DNA of 64,000 bases from Saposhnikovia divaricata (Eukaryota > Streptophyta > Magnoliopsida > Apiales > Apiaceae): contig CM071600.1 in assembly GCA_036435485.1 (NCBI GenBank), positions 115,684,046 through 115,748,045 on the forward strand, written 5' to 3'. The position numbers and the translations under genes are program-made. This document shows, in pieces, positions 34,408 to 46,106 of the stretch. The notes under the pieces were generated by a model. That model saw nothing but the letters and a program-made list of their open reading frames with translations, had not been told where the DNA came from and did no database searches. Numbering within the stretch: the first letter of the stretch is position 1; every line of letters starts with the position of its first letter.

Positions 34408-37400
34408 TCAGATAAGTTCACGTACACCCAGAAGCTTTCTCATCTTCTCAAATTTTGTCACGCTCAAAGCCTTTGTCAAAACATCCGCACGTTGTTGATC
34501 ACTAGCTACATACTTAATCTCAATCTCTCCACGTTCAATGCATCCCCAGATAAAATGAAAACGCACATCAATATGCTTGCTGCGGCCATGGAAAACCGGA
34601 TTCTTGGCAAGGTCTATAGGTGACTTATTGTCCACATAAAGAACCACAGGACTTTCATTTTCATTCGTTAACTGACTTAGGACATTACGAAGCCAAACAC
34701 TTTGACAAGCTGCTGTTGTAGCAGCCATGTACTCTGCTTCACATGAAGACAGTGCCATGCATTTCTGTTTCTGAGACACCCATGTAATTATGCTCACATT
34801 TAAATAAAAAACCATGCCTCCTGTACTCTTTCTGTCATCAAGGTCTCCAGCAAAATTACTATCCGAGTACCCGCTCAAAATGTTGTTTCCTCCCTTCTTT
34901 GAATAAACCAGTCCAAAATCTAGTGTCCCCTTCACGTATCGCAACATTCTCTTTACTGCATTCTGATGTGTGATAGTCGGTTTCTCCATGTATCTGCTAA
35001 CAATGCCCACGGCGTAAGCAAGATCTGGTCTGGTATGAACGAGATACTGATGACAGCCCACCATGCTTCTGTACTGAGTCCCGTCCACCAACTTTCCTTT
35101 CTCATCCTTAGTTAACTATTCCTTAGGGTCCATTGGATACTTAGTTGGATTGCAATCAACCATGCCAGTCTTCTCGAGTATCTTTCTTGCATATCCAGTC
35201 TGTTTCAATTCGATGTACCCATCACACTGTTTTACTTCGATGCCCAAGTAGTATGACAACCTCCCCATGCCACTCATTTCAAACTTATGATTCTTTTTCT
35301 CCTTAAACTCTTCAATGATCGAAACACTAGTTCCAGTGATCAATAACTCGTCCACATACACCCCGGCTATCAATATTTCTTCTTTGTTTTGCCTTATGTA
35401 AACTGCATATTCGTAGGCACAACGTTTGAAAACAAGACTCTCGAGGCAGCTACTAAGCTTCACGTACCAGGCACGAGGAGCTTGTCGCAGTCCATACAAT
35501 GCTTTCAACAGCTTATACACCATCCTTTCTTGACCTTTTTTCACATACCCTTCATGCTGCGTAACATATACTTCCTCACAAATTTCCCCATTCAGAAACG
35601 CCGTTTTAACATCTAAGTGATGTACTTCCCATCCCTTTTTCGCAGCTAACGCCAGTAGTAATCTAACTGTCACTAACCGTGTCACAGGGGCAAAAATCTC
35701 GTCGAAATCCACACCCTTTTCTTGAGCATAACCTTTTGCTACGAGACGTGCCTTATATTTAATTCTCTTCCCATCTGCATCTCTCTTTAGTTTATAAAAT
35801 CCACTTCAAGCCAATCACCTTGTGTCCTTCAGGAAGCTCGGTTAAGTACCAGGTTCCATTCTTTTCAATCGACTCGATCTCTCTATTCATTGCATGTTTC
35901 CACTGTCGTCCCTTTTCAGCTTGCTTGAAGTTCTCTGGATCATCTATACCCATAAAAAACAACTCGTCTTCCATCTTAATTTCTTCAGTGCATCTATAGA
36001 CATCACTTAATCTTCTATAGTGTTTAGGATCACAACTGTCATCATAGTTATCTGGATTTACGACATTATTAGGAGATTCAGGTGGCGTTCTTATTGTTTC
36101 TCCCCCAGAATCTTGATCTCCATCTTGATTCTCCAGATTTTCTCCTTTGTACTGACTCAAAACCTCGTTTGTTTCTGAAACACACATATCAGGAACTGAG
36201 AAACTCCCCGATTGCATTTCACGACCTTCACCAGACTGATCCCACGGCCATGATTTCATCTCATCAAACACAACATCTCGGGTCACAAAAATTCGACCAC
36301 CATCTGGATCATACACCCTATAGGCCTTGCTAGCAGGTTCCCTGCCAAGGTTGATAACTTTTATACTTCGATCATCTAACTTGCTCACATTCACCTTGGG
36401 CACTTTCATATGGGCGACACAACCAAAAACTCGTATATGACTGATATTTTGTTTGTTTCCCTTCCAGATTTCATATGGCGTTTTATGTGACAATGCTCGA
36501 GTGGGCAAACGGTTCAGTAAATAAACTGAGTGTCGCACTGCTTCTCCCCACGATTCACAAGGCATATTCATCTCCTTCAAACAGCTTCGAGCCATCTCCA
36601 CAATGGTTCTGTTTCTGCGCTCCACCATGCCATGTTGTTGAGGCGTATATGGAGCTGTATAGTGTCTCTCAATTCCAGCTTCTTCACAATACGAAACAAA
36701 CTCTTTAGAAGTGAATTCACCTCCTCTGTCTGTTCTAAAAACCTTTAGCCTTTTATCTGGGCCATCCTCTACCAATGCTCGAAATTTTTTAAAAACACTA
36801 AATGCTTCACTTTCGCTCTTCAAGAAATATAACCACATAAAACGACTATAATCATCCACCAATAGAAAAAAGTATCTATTACCTCCAGTCGTTGCAGGTT
36901 CAATAGGCCCACATAGGTCACCGTGTATCAACTACAGCACTATAATCCGCCTTGGACGGGAATGGCTTCATTGTCTGCTTTGACATCAAACAACCTGAAC
37001 AAACTTCTTTAATCTAGGCAACTTTTGGCAGACCATACACCATGTTCTCCTTATGCATCAACTCCATAGATTTAAAATTTACATGCCCTAGTCGCATATG
37101 CCACAAATGAGATGTCTCATTTGATTTTGACAGAAAACACTTGGATTCAACTTTCTCAATAATAATCTTATAAAGTCTGTTATACGATCTTTTCACCTTC
37201 ATCAATAAGCTTCCTTCTTTTTCATAGACCCATAAGAAGTTTTTGTTCATCACCACCTTGTTTCCCTCTTCAGCTAGTTGTCCCAGACTCAATATGTTGC
37301 TGCAAAGAGTAGGTATAAAGTAGACTTCTCTGATCACTCTCTCTTCCCCGTTCTTGCAATTAAAAATTATAGAACCTTTTCCTTCAATCTTCACAGCAGA

Positions 37401-38533
37401 ACCATCGCCAAACTTTACACGACCTGTTACCGTCTCATCCAACTCATTAAACTTCGATCTTACCCCCGTCATATGATTGCTTGCACCATTGTCTAAATAC
37501 CAAAATTTGATTCCACCCTCTTTTTCTCATCGTTGTCTATAGCTAGTTTTGGACTGAAACCTTCTTCATTCAGCAGTACCTTTCCAATTTCCTCCGTCAA
37601 ATGATTGGCCAGCAAAAGAGCTGGTTCATCATCCTCAATCTTCGCCATGTAAGCTTCCTGCTGTACCCCCTTCACTCGACGTGGCTTTCTACACTCAGAC
37701 TGGAAATGACCCAGTAATTTACAGTTGTAACACCTGACTCTGCTTTTGTCACGTACTCCCCGTGCTCTATAGTTTGTAGCACTTTCAACTCCTCCTCCTC
37801 CCTTTCTTCTCTTCAACCACTCTTCCCTTGTCAAGAGCAGTTTGCCTTCTTCATTTTCTTTTTTCGTCCACTCCTCCACAGTGAGTAGCAACTGTCCACT
37901 AGGGCCATCATCTTGACCCTTTAATCTCTCGTCATGTGCTTTAAGTGATCCAACAGTTTCATCCACTGTCATGGTCTCCATATTCCCAAACTGTTCTATA
38001 GTCGAAGCTATCTGCAAGAACCTTGAGGGAGTAGCACGTAAGAGTTTCTTTACCACATAAGCTTCTTTCATCCATTCTCCAAGAGATATGATATTTGTAA
38101 CGAGTCCATTTAGCTTCATACAAAAGTCATCAAGTTGTTCACCATCCTTCATGGTCAGTGCCTCAAACTCTGCTTTCAAGGTTTGTACTTTTGCTTACTT
38201 AACTTTCTCTGCGCCTTGGCACAAGATTTTAATCGCCTCCCAGGCATCTTTGGCTCGTTTCTTCTCAGATATTGACAACAATATCTCCTCAGGCACACCT
38301 TGATAGATCATCGCCAGTGCTATCTTATTCGTTCTTTCTTCAACTGTAGTCTTTGGATCCGTTTGTTCTACAGCCTCCCAAACCCCATGTGCTTGCATTA
38401 CTACCTTCATTTTCAACGCCCAGGTAGTATAGTTGGTTTGGTTAACATTGGATAAGTCAGCCCCATCGATCCTCCTCCTTTGCCTTTGCTTACATCCATG
38501 GTTGTAGACTTTGACATGAACTAATATGCACAC
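34408..38533 (-). pseudogene. Copia gag-pol, array copy 3
   Basis: gag begins at 38533 with TAA 38195-38197. The knuckle is CYNCKLLGHFQSEC. Both common frameshifts (near 37500 and near 36935) are present. Unique breaks: stop at 37014-37016, a 1-nt insertion near 35790 and TAG 35116-35118. The TAG that copies 1 and 2 carry after RT is absent here (the codon is GAG). The RT box at 35347-35358 is YVDE as in the other copies. Integrase DDE motifs are kept in 35792-36931. Confidence 0.9.
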
Positions 38534-38545
38534 TCAGAGAACCAA

Positions 38546-38557
38546 GCTCTGATACCA
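38546..38557 (-). other. Primer binding site, array copy 3
   Basis: GCTCTGATACCA on +, adjoining LTR 4. Confidence 0.88.
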
Positions 38558-38562
38558 ATTCT

Positions 38563-38911
38563 TGTTTATACCTTAACAGATACACAATATAACATATAAG
38601 TGTTTGATTGTAAACTGAGAAGAAACAAGGATGCATAAACACGTCTCCAAGAGAACTTGCTTTATTAGAATGCAAAAGATTACAGTATATAGAAGACAAA
38701 ATGAAAGACTCTAGCTACACAATCGTAACTAACAGGATACTGATTTCCTAGAATCGCTCCATCACTCCCTCAATCCTAAATCAGCTCAACAACCTGTTTG
38801 AACAAATCGACTCACAAAAGAACACACTCCAACGACTAGTATGTGTAAGACAAGTTACACGTTTTATTTAAATAAAACAAATAAATAAAAACCAAGTTTA
38901 AGATTAACCCA
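38563..38911 (-). repeat. Copia array LTR 4 (outermost 5' LTR)
   Basis: 349 bp, ends GATTAACCCA at 38911; the PPT seen next to the other three LTRs is absent here, as expected for the outer 5' LTR. Confidence 0.9.
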
Positions 38912-39093
38912 ATACCGACCTTATTTGTTTTATTCATTTATTATGTTTCTAGAGAGTTTGATTTTCTAACATTTTATTGGATGATACTCAAAGGTCCTGT
39001 CCCTTTGGTTTCTTATTCTTGGACACACTGTCATAAAAGATTCAAATAAATGGCTGCTAACATCCAGCCACGTCTCAACTCTCATGTCAAGTA

Positions 39094-39352
39094 CTCCCTC
39101 TGTATCAAATTACATTTCTTGTTTTGACTTTGAACACTGTTCATTCTAAGCGATTGACTACTAATTTACACCTAATCTATAAGATCAAATATAGTCATGA
39201 ATGATCTTGTTGAATTCGTATTTGTTAGTACTTTAATACAGTGAAATTTTCATAATTAATAATAATATAAAATTAAAGATATAAATGATTAAAAGTGTGC
39301 GTTGGCAAATGTGTCAAAAATAAACAGGAAAAGTATTTTGAGACAGAGGGAG
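39094..39352. mobile_element. Stowaway-type MITE
   Basis: Starts CTCCCTCTGTATCAAA and ends with the complement (GAGACAGAGGGAG), flanked by TA at 39092-39093 and 39353-39354. About 259 bp, AT-rich and non-coding: the hallmarks of Tc1/mariner-derived Stowaway MITEs. 38912-39091 and 39355-39742 hold no recognised gene. Confidence 0.85.
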
Positions 39353-39742
39353 TATTTTTAAAGAGCAGGACCATTTTGATTCAAGTAGCATTTTGCAGGT
39401 TGCAACTGTCCTATGCATTACATTTTATCCTTAAAAAATTAAGCAACATAGTAAATAATAAACAATAAGTAATGATAATTTGTTACGAAACTAAGTTGGA
39501 ATGCTCGACTTATTACAAAAGAAATATCCGCTAAATTAAGTGTTGCGGACATCAGAAAATACTGTTCTTGTATTCGGTAAAGTTCGAGCTCGAATGATGT
39601 CGTGATCAAGATCCTGAATTTATCTACTGTACTTGCACTAACCTGTAACCCGAAAGCATATCAATATTCTTTAAATCTTTCGTCAGACCACAACTTGGTG
39701 CATTATAAATGTAATACTCTGTAGGTTTTAAGATAGGCTCCC

Positions 39743-39923
39743 GGTCTGGTGCAACCGTATGCACCAGACCGTTACTGAGCATACGGTCTCCCCGCCGTTG
39801 GATCAACCATCCAACGGCCCTGATTTAAAAAAAATTTTAACCGTACCGCAACAAGTTTCCGCGGTACGGGGCAATTACCAAAATACCCCTTCTCCCGTAC
39901 CGCAACAAGTTTCCGCGGTACGG
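39743..39923. repeat. Cluster of perfect inverted repeats upstream of the plant-mobile-domain gene
   Basis: GGTCTGGTGCA (39743-39753)/TGCACCAGACC (39760-39770); CCGTATGC (39755-39762)/GCATACGG (about 39778-39785); CCGTTGGAT (39795-39803)/ATCCAACGG (39809-39817); and CCGTACCGC/GCGGTACGG twice (39841-39849/39861-39869 and 39895-39903/39915-39923), with the same 11-nt spacer AACAAGTTTCC. The segment is GC-rich in an AT-rich surrounding. Binding sites, a silencing hairpin or transposon termini are possible. Confidence 0.8.
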
Positions 39924-40533
39924 TACTGTTCCCTTTTGTTTCTTATTTCGCCAGTAGCAGTGAACAACACAGAAATCACAAAATCATCACCAAATATTAA
40001 GTTTCTGAGGCGATTTATTAACTTTGAGAGCCAATTTCTTGCGTTTGAGAGGCAAAATCAACACATACGGGCTGTTCTTCATCATTTGGAGGTATTTTGT
40101 TTATTATTCATCTTTTCTTTGTTGGTATAATGTGTGTACATATGATTTTGTATGTATGTAAATCCAAAATGTGCGATTTATTGTATGTTTGCTGCATATT
40201 GTTGTACCATTGTTGTGTGTAATGAGAATTAGAGGCATATAAATGGTGTAATTTGAATTTCCCCGTACTTTAATTTAATTAGGGTTTAATTTTTTTTTAA
40301 ATTATGTGTATTATTGAACTAGGGTTTATGTGTAATTACAATTAGGGCTTTGCACTAGGAATAATTTTGTCGATTTTACAGAGCATGTTTGTTGTATTTA
40401 GGGTACATTCTTGTGAAATTCGAAATGAGTATTTCATTTTGATTATTAATTTAGTTCTTATGATTTTTAGATAATATTTTTGAATACTATTTGAAGTTGT
40501 TTTTAATGTAATTCTCTATCTAATTGGCAGGGT

Positions 40534-42547
40534 ATGGAGGGTTTTCACGATGACTTACTTGATACTTTGCCGGGTCCTAGTAGAGCGAACATTATTTGGG
40601 ATAACCGCTATCATGTTAGCGAGGATGTGTGGGATGGTAGGGGGAGGGAGGAGTTGGAGTGCATTTGTGGTAATAGGGCGATGCGGGAGTGGAAGTTAAG
40701 AAGACCACAGAGGGAGCTTCTACATATGATGGGGTTTGGGATTTTTACCAACCCCCATGTTGTGTTGGGTAATGACGCGAGACTCATTTCTGCTATGATT
40801 GAGCGGTGGAGGCCTGAGACCAACACCTTCTTCATGAGGCAAGGGGAGATGACAGTTACCTTGGAGGATGTTGGGTACATCTTAGGATTGCCGGTTGTTG
40901 GTGAGGCTGTGACATGTGGTCGTATAGAGAATCGGAAAGATTTCTTTATTCGTAATTGGTTTGAGCCGTTGACAGATGAGGAGGTGGAGGATGCTTTGTT
41001 TAGAAATCATATCAAGTTGACATGGCTATATGAGAGATATGGTAGACATAAGCCGGAGAAACATAATGTCGAGGCAACTATTGTACACACACAGGCATAC
41101 TTGGTATTTCTGTGTGGTGCCATTCTATTTCCTACGAAGGACAAAGCCTATGCCCATGTCAGATACATTGTGCCTGTGTCCAACATCCGGGAGGTTCATA
41201 ATTATGCTTGGGGTGCAGCGGTGTTAGCACATTTGTATAGAGGGTTGGAGCATGCTGCGAAGAAGAATAGTAAGAGTGTTGCTGCTTGTGTATGGATATT
41301 GCACATTTGGTCTTATGAGAGATTTCCTCGTATTGGCGTGCCTCAGCGGGACCTTGGTCATCCAGATTTTCCGGTTGCAGAGGGTTGGGCTTATTCGTCG
41401 GTTCAGGGTATTAATAGGAAGCGGCGTCAGTCCGGTCCTCACCACAGCTTACCATTTTATAGGGGTGAGTTTGATGGAGTTGCTGGTGATGATGTGGTTT
41501 GGAGGCCATATGCTCGATTTGACGGGGTTGTTGATTGGGAGATGGTACAGGCACAGCTAGCTGGTAATGCTCGAGTGTCCTTGGTATGCTTTGATGTGGT
41601 TGAGTGGCAGCATCCGGAGAGGGTGATCAGGCAGTTTGGTAATTTGCCGGTGATTCCTCAGCCTCCTGTTAACATGCTCTTGTATAGGCAACCTAAAGAA
41701 GCCACTTTTGCCTCTGAGGATTGGTTGGTTAGGTGGTTTGTGGATATTGGGAGGTGGGCTAGATTCTGCTCAGATTTGGAGGGTTTGGTTGATTGCACAT
41801 CTAATATTGCATCCAAGGCGGAGTACATGGCTTGGTATGCAGAGATTACCCGTGCACGTGTAGGGAAGCCACAACCTGTCCCCCGTTCAACCTACCAATC
41901 GAGGGAGCTCTATGATGGCGTCGAGGGATACCGAGTTGTAAGTATCCTACCTTTCCTACATTTCAATTACACAGTGCACACCTAATATGTTTATTTATTA
42001 ACATTGTTTTATTTTGTAGATGGTAGCTGCACTTGATATGTTGAAGCAGTTGGAATCTAGGGCTCCCGTTGAGTTTTTGGAGGAACTTGGGACGATTTCA
42101 GATACCTTTCTCACTCCTTTCACAAGGTTGATGAAGAAGGTGAGAGGGCCAGCTTATAAAGCTCCAAAATTTGAGAACATACGTCCACTTTCACTGTGTG
42201 AAGAAGATCCCGAAGGTACTGCTACAACCATTACTTCTCACGATGTCATTGACATGACACAACCATCCCAACATGTGTCTCAGCCTCCCATTCCCAGTGG
42301 TACTGCCTCTTCTAGTAGGCCTCCCAAACTACCAACCCGGAGAATGAGGGGGGAGAAGTGGAGTATTATGAAGGAGTTGGATGTGCTGAAGCGAAATACA
42401 ATCTATGATGATTGGGGTTGGGGCATTGGGCAAAGGCCTAAGTTGGAAGGAGGAATTCAAGTATGTGGCTATCATGTATCAGAGAAAGCAATGCAAAGCT
42501 TGGCTCCAAGTGCATGGGTTGATGACAGGATCATTTATTGCTATATG
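40534..42547 (+). CDS. Plant mobile domain protein (MAIN-like) with the beginning of a Ulp1-like protease domain
   Basis: Exon 1 is 40534-41937, intron 41938-42019 (GTAAGT...TTGTAG, phase 0), exon 2 42020-42547. A 5'UTR intron 40092-40530 is likely (GTATTT...TTGGCAG just before the ATG). The product is about 644 residues. Residues ~60-440 carry the plant mobile domain (aminotransferase-like PMD) pattern: ERWRPETNTFFMRQGEMTVT, LEDVGYILGLPV, VHTQAYLVFL. A Ser/Pro/Thr linker follows. The last 25 residues (SLAPSAWVDDRIIYCYM) look like the opening WLxDxxIxxY motif of Ulp1/C48 proteases. After 42547 a GT donor follows and the catalytic His/Asp/Cys parts are not found, so the protease is truncated or lost. 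PMD genes occur both as host nuclear genes and inside Mutator-like elements; I cannot tell which this is. Confidence 0.8.
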
Positions 42548-42980
42548 GTAAAATATCATGCTTCTCATTAATTGTTCTAAGGTCTTCTTCCAAACCTATA
42601 TTTCAGTGATAATGATCATGTATCATTTGAGTTTTTAATTGCATGTCTACGAGTAAATAACTATTATGGCTTGTTTACACTTGCCTTCTGTATGTTTTTT
42701 TTGTTCTCTTATTTTCCTAAAGTTCAGCAGTGCCTCCGAAAACACTCCCTTGACTAAGAATGAATGGCCTGGCATGAGCCAAACCTTAATGATTTAGACA
42801 TGGACTAGCTTTTTGTATAGTTCTGTTTTGTGACAATAAAGAATTTTATCTTCCATAAACTTTCCCCTTCCTTTTTTTTAAATAATAGTTCTGTTTTTGT
42901 ATAGTTCTGTTTTGTATAGTTTTTGTTTCTTCTTCCTTTTATGCCTATAAGATCAACTTATTTCCCTTTTTTTTTATCAG

Positions 42981-43669
42981 CCTCACTCGCCTGGGTCATA
43001 TGCATTACAACTTGTAGAGGTGTTCTCACTGTTTATTGCACGCCCAAATGGCAAGGAGGTGAATTTGTACTGATCTGTTGGTATTTATGATGCTGGCTGG
43101 TGCAACATTTTCAGTCGTAGTAAGGAGGAGGCATACTTCTTGCCTAGCGGCTGCAACTTGTTACCAATGCAAGGGCCTGATGCAGCTGTTAGACCAGGGA
43201 TGTCGTTTGTCATGGCAGTCGATCTCAGTGACGTTGATGGGCATGTTAAAACCAACGGGACCACCATTTCAAGCTATAAAATAGAAGAACGTCAAAGGCC
43301 TTGGTTTGATAGGTGACTTTGTTTAGTGGTTAGGAGTCCTTTGCTCTTCCGGCAATTGTGACAGTCCGTCTTGAATGTCATGGTAGATCTTTTGATCATG
43401 TCAAGATTTACGGGGACATTATTGCTTCCTATGACAAGCTTTCTTACCCAACAAGCTATGACAAACAGTTCTTTCGAAGAGTACTGCTTACAAGGAAGGA
43501 AGCCAACTCCTTAAAAGTAGAAGAGAACTTCATACTTTTAAGAAATCTGGTGGCGGTGCCCTTGACTTACTCCTTGCTTGCTGAATTTCCCATCACAAGT
43601 GATGTTCTTGAAATTTGTATAGATGTCGACTGGAAAGGCCTTCCATATGATTGGGATGAATATTTATAG
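42981..43669 (+). pseudogene. DUF6598-like domain remnant
   Basis: A TTTTTATCAG acceptor at 42980 opens a frame reading VEVFSLFIARPNGKEVNLY. It meets TGA at 43071-43073, then continues with GIYDAGWCNIF and AVRPGMSFVMAVDLS, shifts frame near 43320, and ends in 43358-43669 with KIYGDIIASYD and RNLVAVPLTYSLLAEFPI. The order of motifs fits DUF6598, a plant domain of unknown function that also occurs next to jasmonate-induced ribosome-inactivating domains; no such toxin domain is visible here. The acceptor is in phase with exon 2 of the preceding gene, so a read-through spliced transcript is conceivable but would end after 31 codons. Confidence 0.5.
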
Positions 43670-44957
43670 CCATAAATTTTTCCTTCCATCTATAATCTAT
43701 TATACTCTATAGCATGGTTCTAAAAAAAAATTACTGAATAGGCTGAGTATTCGTCTGACTACTCGTTTATAGACTGATCCGAGTCGTATCGATTTGGATC
43801 AAAATTCGATTTTGACATCGATATTTAGTCAAATTCTGAGTATTCAAAATTAAATCTAATTTTGAATCATCACTTTAAGTAATGTTGCAAAATGCATGTA
43901 TTTTGATCATCATAATTTGTTTTTAGTAATATCTTTTCAATATTTCTTGTTAGGATTTCTTTTGCAATCTCTATGTTTGTTATATTTAAGAACCTAATGA
44001 TATGTACCTTGTGTTAAATTGCAGAATATTTGGTAAAGAAAATAAAATATTATATCTAGTGAAGGCAAATACAAACCTGGCAGTTTGTACTCGTCCAAAA
44101 TCTGCTTAAAAATTTTAACATGATTTTTGCGAGAATATAAAAGGTCAAATAGGCAAGTGCCTTAAAAGTTGGTGGAAAATATACTTATCATAAAGTTGAT
44201 AATAACAAATATGTTTTCAAGTTTTAGAAACTAAAAGCTGATTTTTCATAAATCAGATTATAACACAAATTCTTATAAAAATAAATAAAAAAATGCTTTA
44301 TGATTTAATTTATTAAAAATTAAGTATTTAATTAGTTATATGGTAGTGAACCAAACATTAAAATTTTATTTTTTTGTAACTACGAGTTGTAATTAAACCT
44401 CATGAAAATCAAAGTTTCTACTTCAAAACTAATAAAATACAAGAGATAGTCACGCTTCTTTTTTTTTTTTTTGACTATGAGATAGTCACGCTTACGTACA
44501 CTGTACGCATATAAATAGCTCACGCATCCAAAGAAGAAAGCAAGTCCGGGATATAAATCTTAGCAAAAAAAGAAGAAAAGGTTAGGGAAAAAAAGTTTTA
44601 AAAATTACTAGAACTACATGATAAGCAAAACCAAACACATAAATGTGAACATCGAGAGCACATACTCTTTGACCTGACGAGACGGCCTGCTAAGAAAGCA
44701 AACACCCGCAGAGGCCCAAAACAAAAGAAAGAAATGAAAGCATCTATAATACATAATATATAAGTCATACTAAAAGTACATGGGACAAATGTTTTTTATG
44801 GATTTGCAATCTTGCTAAGACATAACAAAAGTTACTTTCGAAACAAAACAGTCTTATTAGAAATGGGGAACACCCTCTATAATAGTTTTTAGAATAAGTG
44901 ATCAACTGTAACACAACTTACTCCAATCCAACAACCTTCAGTTTCCTCAGATATTAT
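43670..44957. other. Intergenic, AT-rich
   Basis: No gene seen. A 15-bp direct repeat GAGATAGTCACGCTT (44443-44457, 44479-44493) brackets a T-run. Confidence 0.6.
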
Positions 44958-46106
44958 TTACTCAGCAGTCCGTTGAAGGGGCCAAGTAACAACAGCACTG
45001 TCCAAAATTGTTCCATCTCTAGCTTCTGGTTTGTATCCGAATAAGACAGAGCACATACCACGTCTTTTGTGAATTACGTAATCACCGACTTGAATCAAAG
45101 CAACATCATGTGCATATTTGGATACAGGCCTTTCAATCCTAAGTCCTCCTAATTTTTGCCATTCTTTTTCCCCTGCATGATTCCTATTACATTTAATCGA
45201 CAGAAATTTTGCAAGTTCTTCTACTTTCATATGATTCAAAATCCACATATGAGCAGCACCAATACGGATGGGCAATTCCAGACCTAAACAAGAATGGTCA
45301 CCTATTTTTAGAACCGAGTAATTTTTCCTAATCCCTGGAAGAGGAATCTTGTAAAACTTCTCTTCGACTATATCCATAGAAAGTATGTACTCATAAGACA
45401 AAACATCCCAGTAAATATATCTATCGTTGACAGAGATAGGATCATCCCAGTAATATTTCCTCTGTCCAACATATGAAGGTCCATCAATTTTCCTCCACTC
45501 TGATCTCTCAAGGAACAATGACTCACTTTGTAGTTCAAATATCTCACACTCAACTGCTGGATTACCCACAAATACATGAACTATCTTATATAATCCTCTG
45601 AATCTATCATACACAATAGCTAATCCACACTTACACTTTGAGTGTCCTCCACAGTGCTCAGATAGAGAAAGAGTTCTCCCAACCTTGCTTGTACGATTAT
45701 AAACATAGAGAGCTCCATTCTTGTTTGGTTCTGTCATTAACAATAATTCTTTACATAAAGACCTTACACGTCCACCCCAAGGTAATGGTATAAATTTTTT
45801 TTGCTCATTTAATTTGCCATTTTTTTCACTTATCTCCCTGAAATGAATTTCATAATAAAATTCCCTTAACGATGGCTGTTGGATGACATAAAAAGCTACT
45901 ACAGACAAGAGTTCCTTAGTGATTATTTTGAACCACCTTTTGCACACATACTTAACTGTGTACCGTAGTGATTCGGTTGGAATCAATTGCAGAATGTTAG
46001 AAAGAACATCATCGGGAAGTTTCACAGTGTTGTCAACACCATTGTCCTCCATCACTGAATATTGTTGCTTGATTTTTTCTTTAACCCTTGCTCTCTTTGA
46101 GTGCAT
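44958..46106 (-). CDS. F-box protein
   Basis: Uninterrupted 382-codon frame. An F-box lies at about residues 29-70 (KLPDDVLSNILQLIPTESLR, then VCKRWFKII), the Skp1-binding motif of SCF ubiquitin ligases. The rest fits an F-box-associated substrate-recognition region (VYNRTSKVGRTLSL, VYDRFRGLYKIVHVF, YIYWDVLSYEYILSMDI), as in plant FBA-type proteins. The substrate is unknown. An AG splice acceptor (TTTGATTTCAG on the minus strand) lies three bases before the ATG, so a 5'UTR intron is likely. Met19 is an alternative start, still before the F-box. This is the only intact single-frame host-type gene in the window. Confidence 0.85.
   Translation of the reverse strand: MHSKRARVKEKIKQQYSVMEDNGVDNTVKLPDDVLSNILQLIPTESLRYTVKYVCKRWFKIITKELLSVVAFYVIQQPSLREFYYEIHFREISEKNGKLNEQKKFIPLPWGGRVRSLCKELLLMTEPNKNGALYVYNRTSKVGRTLSLSEHCGGHSKCKCGLAIVYDRFRGLYKIVHVFVGNPAVECEIFELQSESLFLERSEWRKIDGPSYVGQRKYYWDDPISVNDRYIYWDVLSYEYILSMDIVEEKFYKIPLPGIRKNYSVLKIGDHSCLGLELPIRIGAAHMWILNHMKVEELAKFLSIKCNRNHAGEKEWQKLGGLRIERPVSKYAHDVALIQVGDYVIHKRRGMCSVLFGYKPEARDGTILDSAVVTWPLQRTAE

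Larger units (their letters stand above)
24980..38911 (-). mobile_element. Tandem array of a TNT1-like copia element: four LTRs, three internal domains
   Basis: LTRs at 24980-25329, 29507-29855, 34033-34380 and 38563-38911, all in the same orientation, are separated by three full internal domains. LTR-to-LTR spacing is 4527, 4526 and 4530 bp. Neighbouring copies share one LTR, so these are not three independent insertions. Diagnostic bases (ATATAATTG versus ATATAAGTG; CAACCTATTTG versus CAACCTGTTTG) put the first two LTRs in one group and the last two in another. The outer flanks are ACTCT (24975-24979) and ATACC (38912-38916): no target duplication. The likely origin is unequal LTR-LTR recombination. 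Confidence 0.92.

Noticed and set aside
24980..38911. Repeated units as a CRISPR-like or satellite array
   Set aside because: Units are complete copia elements with LTR, PBS and PPT; retrotransposon array explains all of it.
39624..40130. Frames 39624-39806 (minus) and 39759-40130 (plus) as genes
   Set aside because: They lie over the inverted-repeat cluster and probable 5'UTR of the plant-mobile-domain gene; no domain seen.
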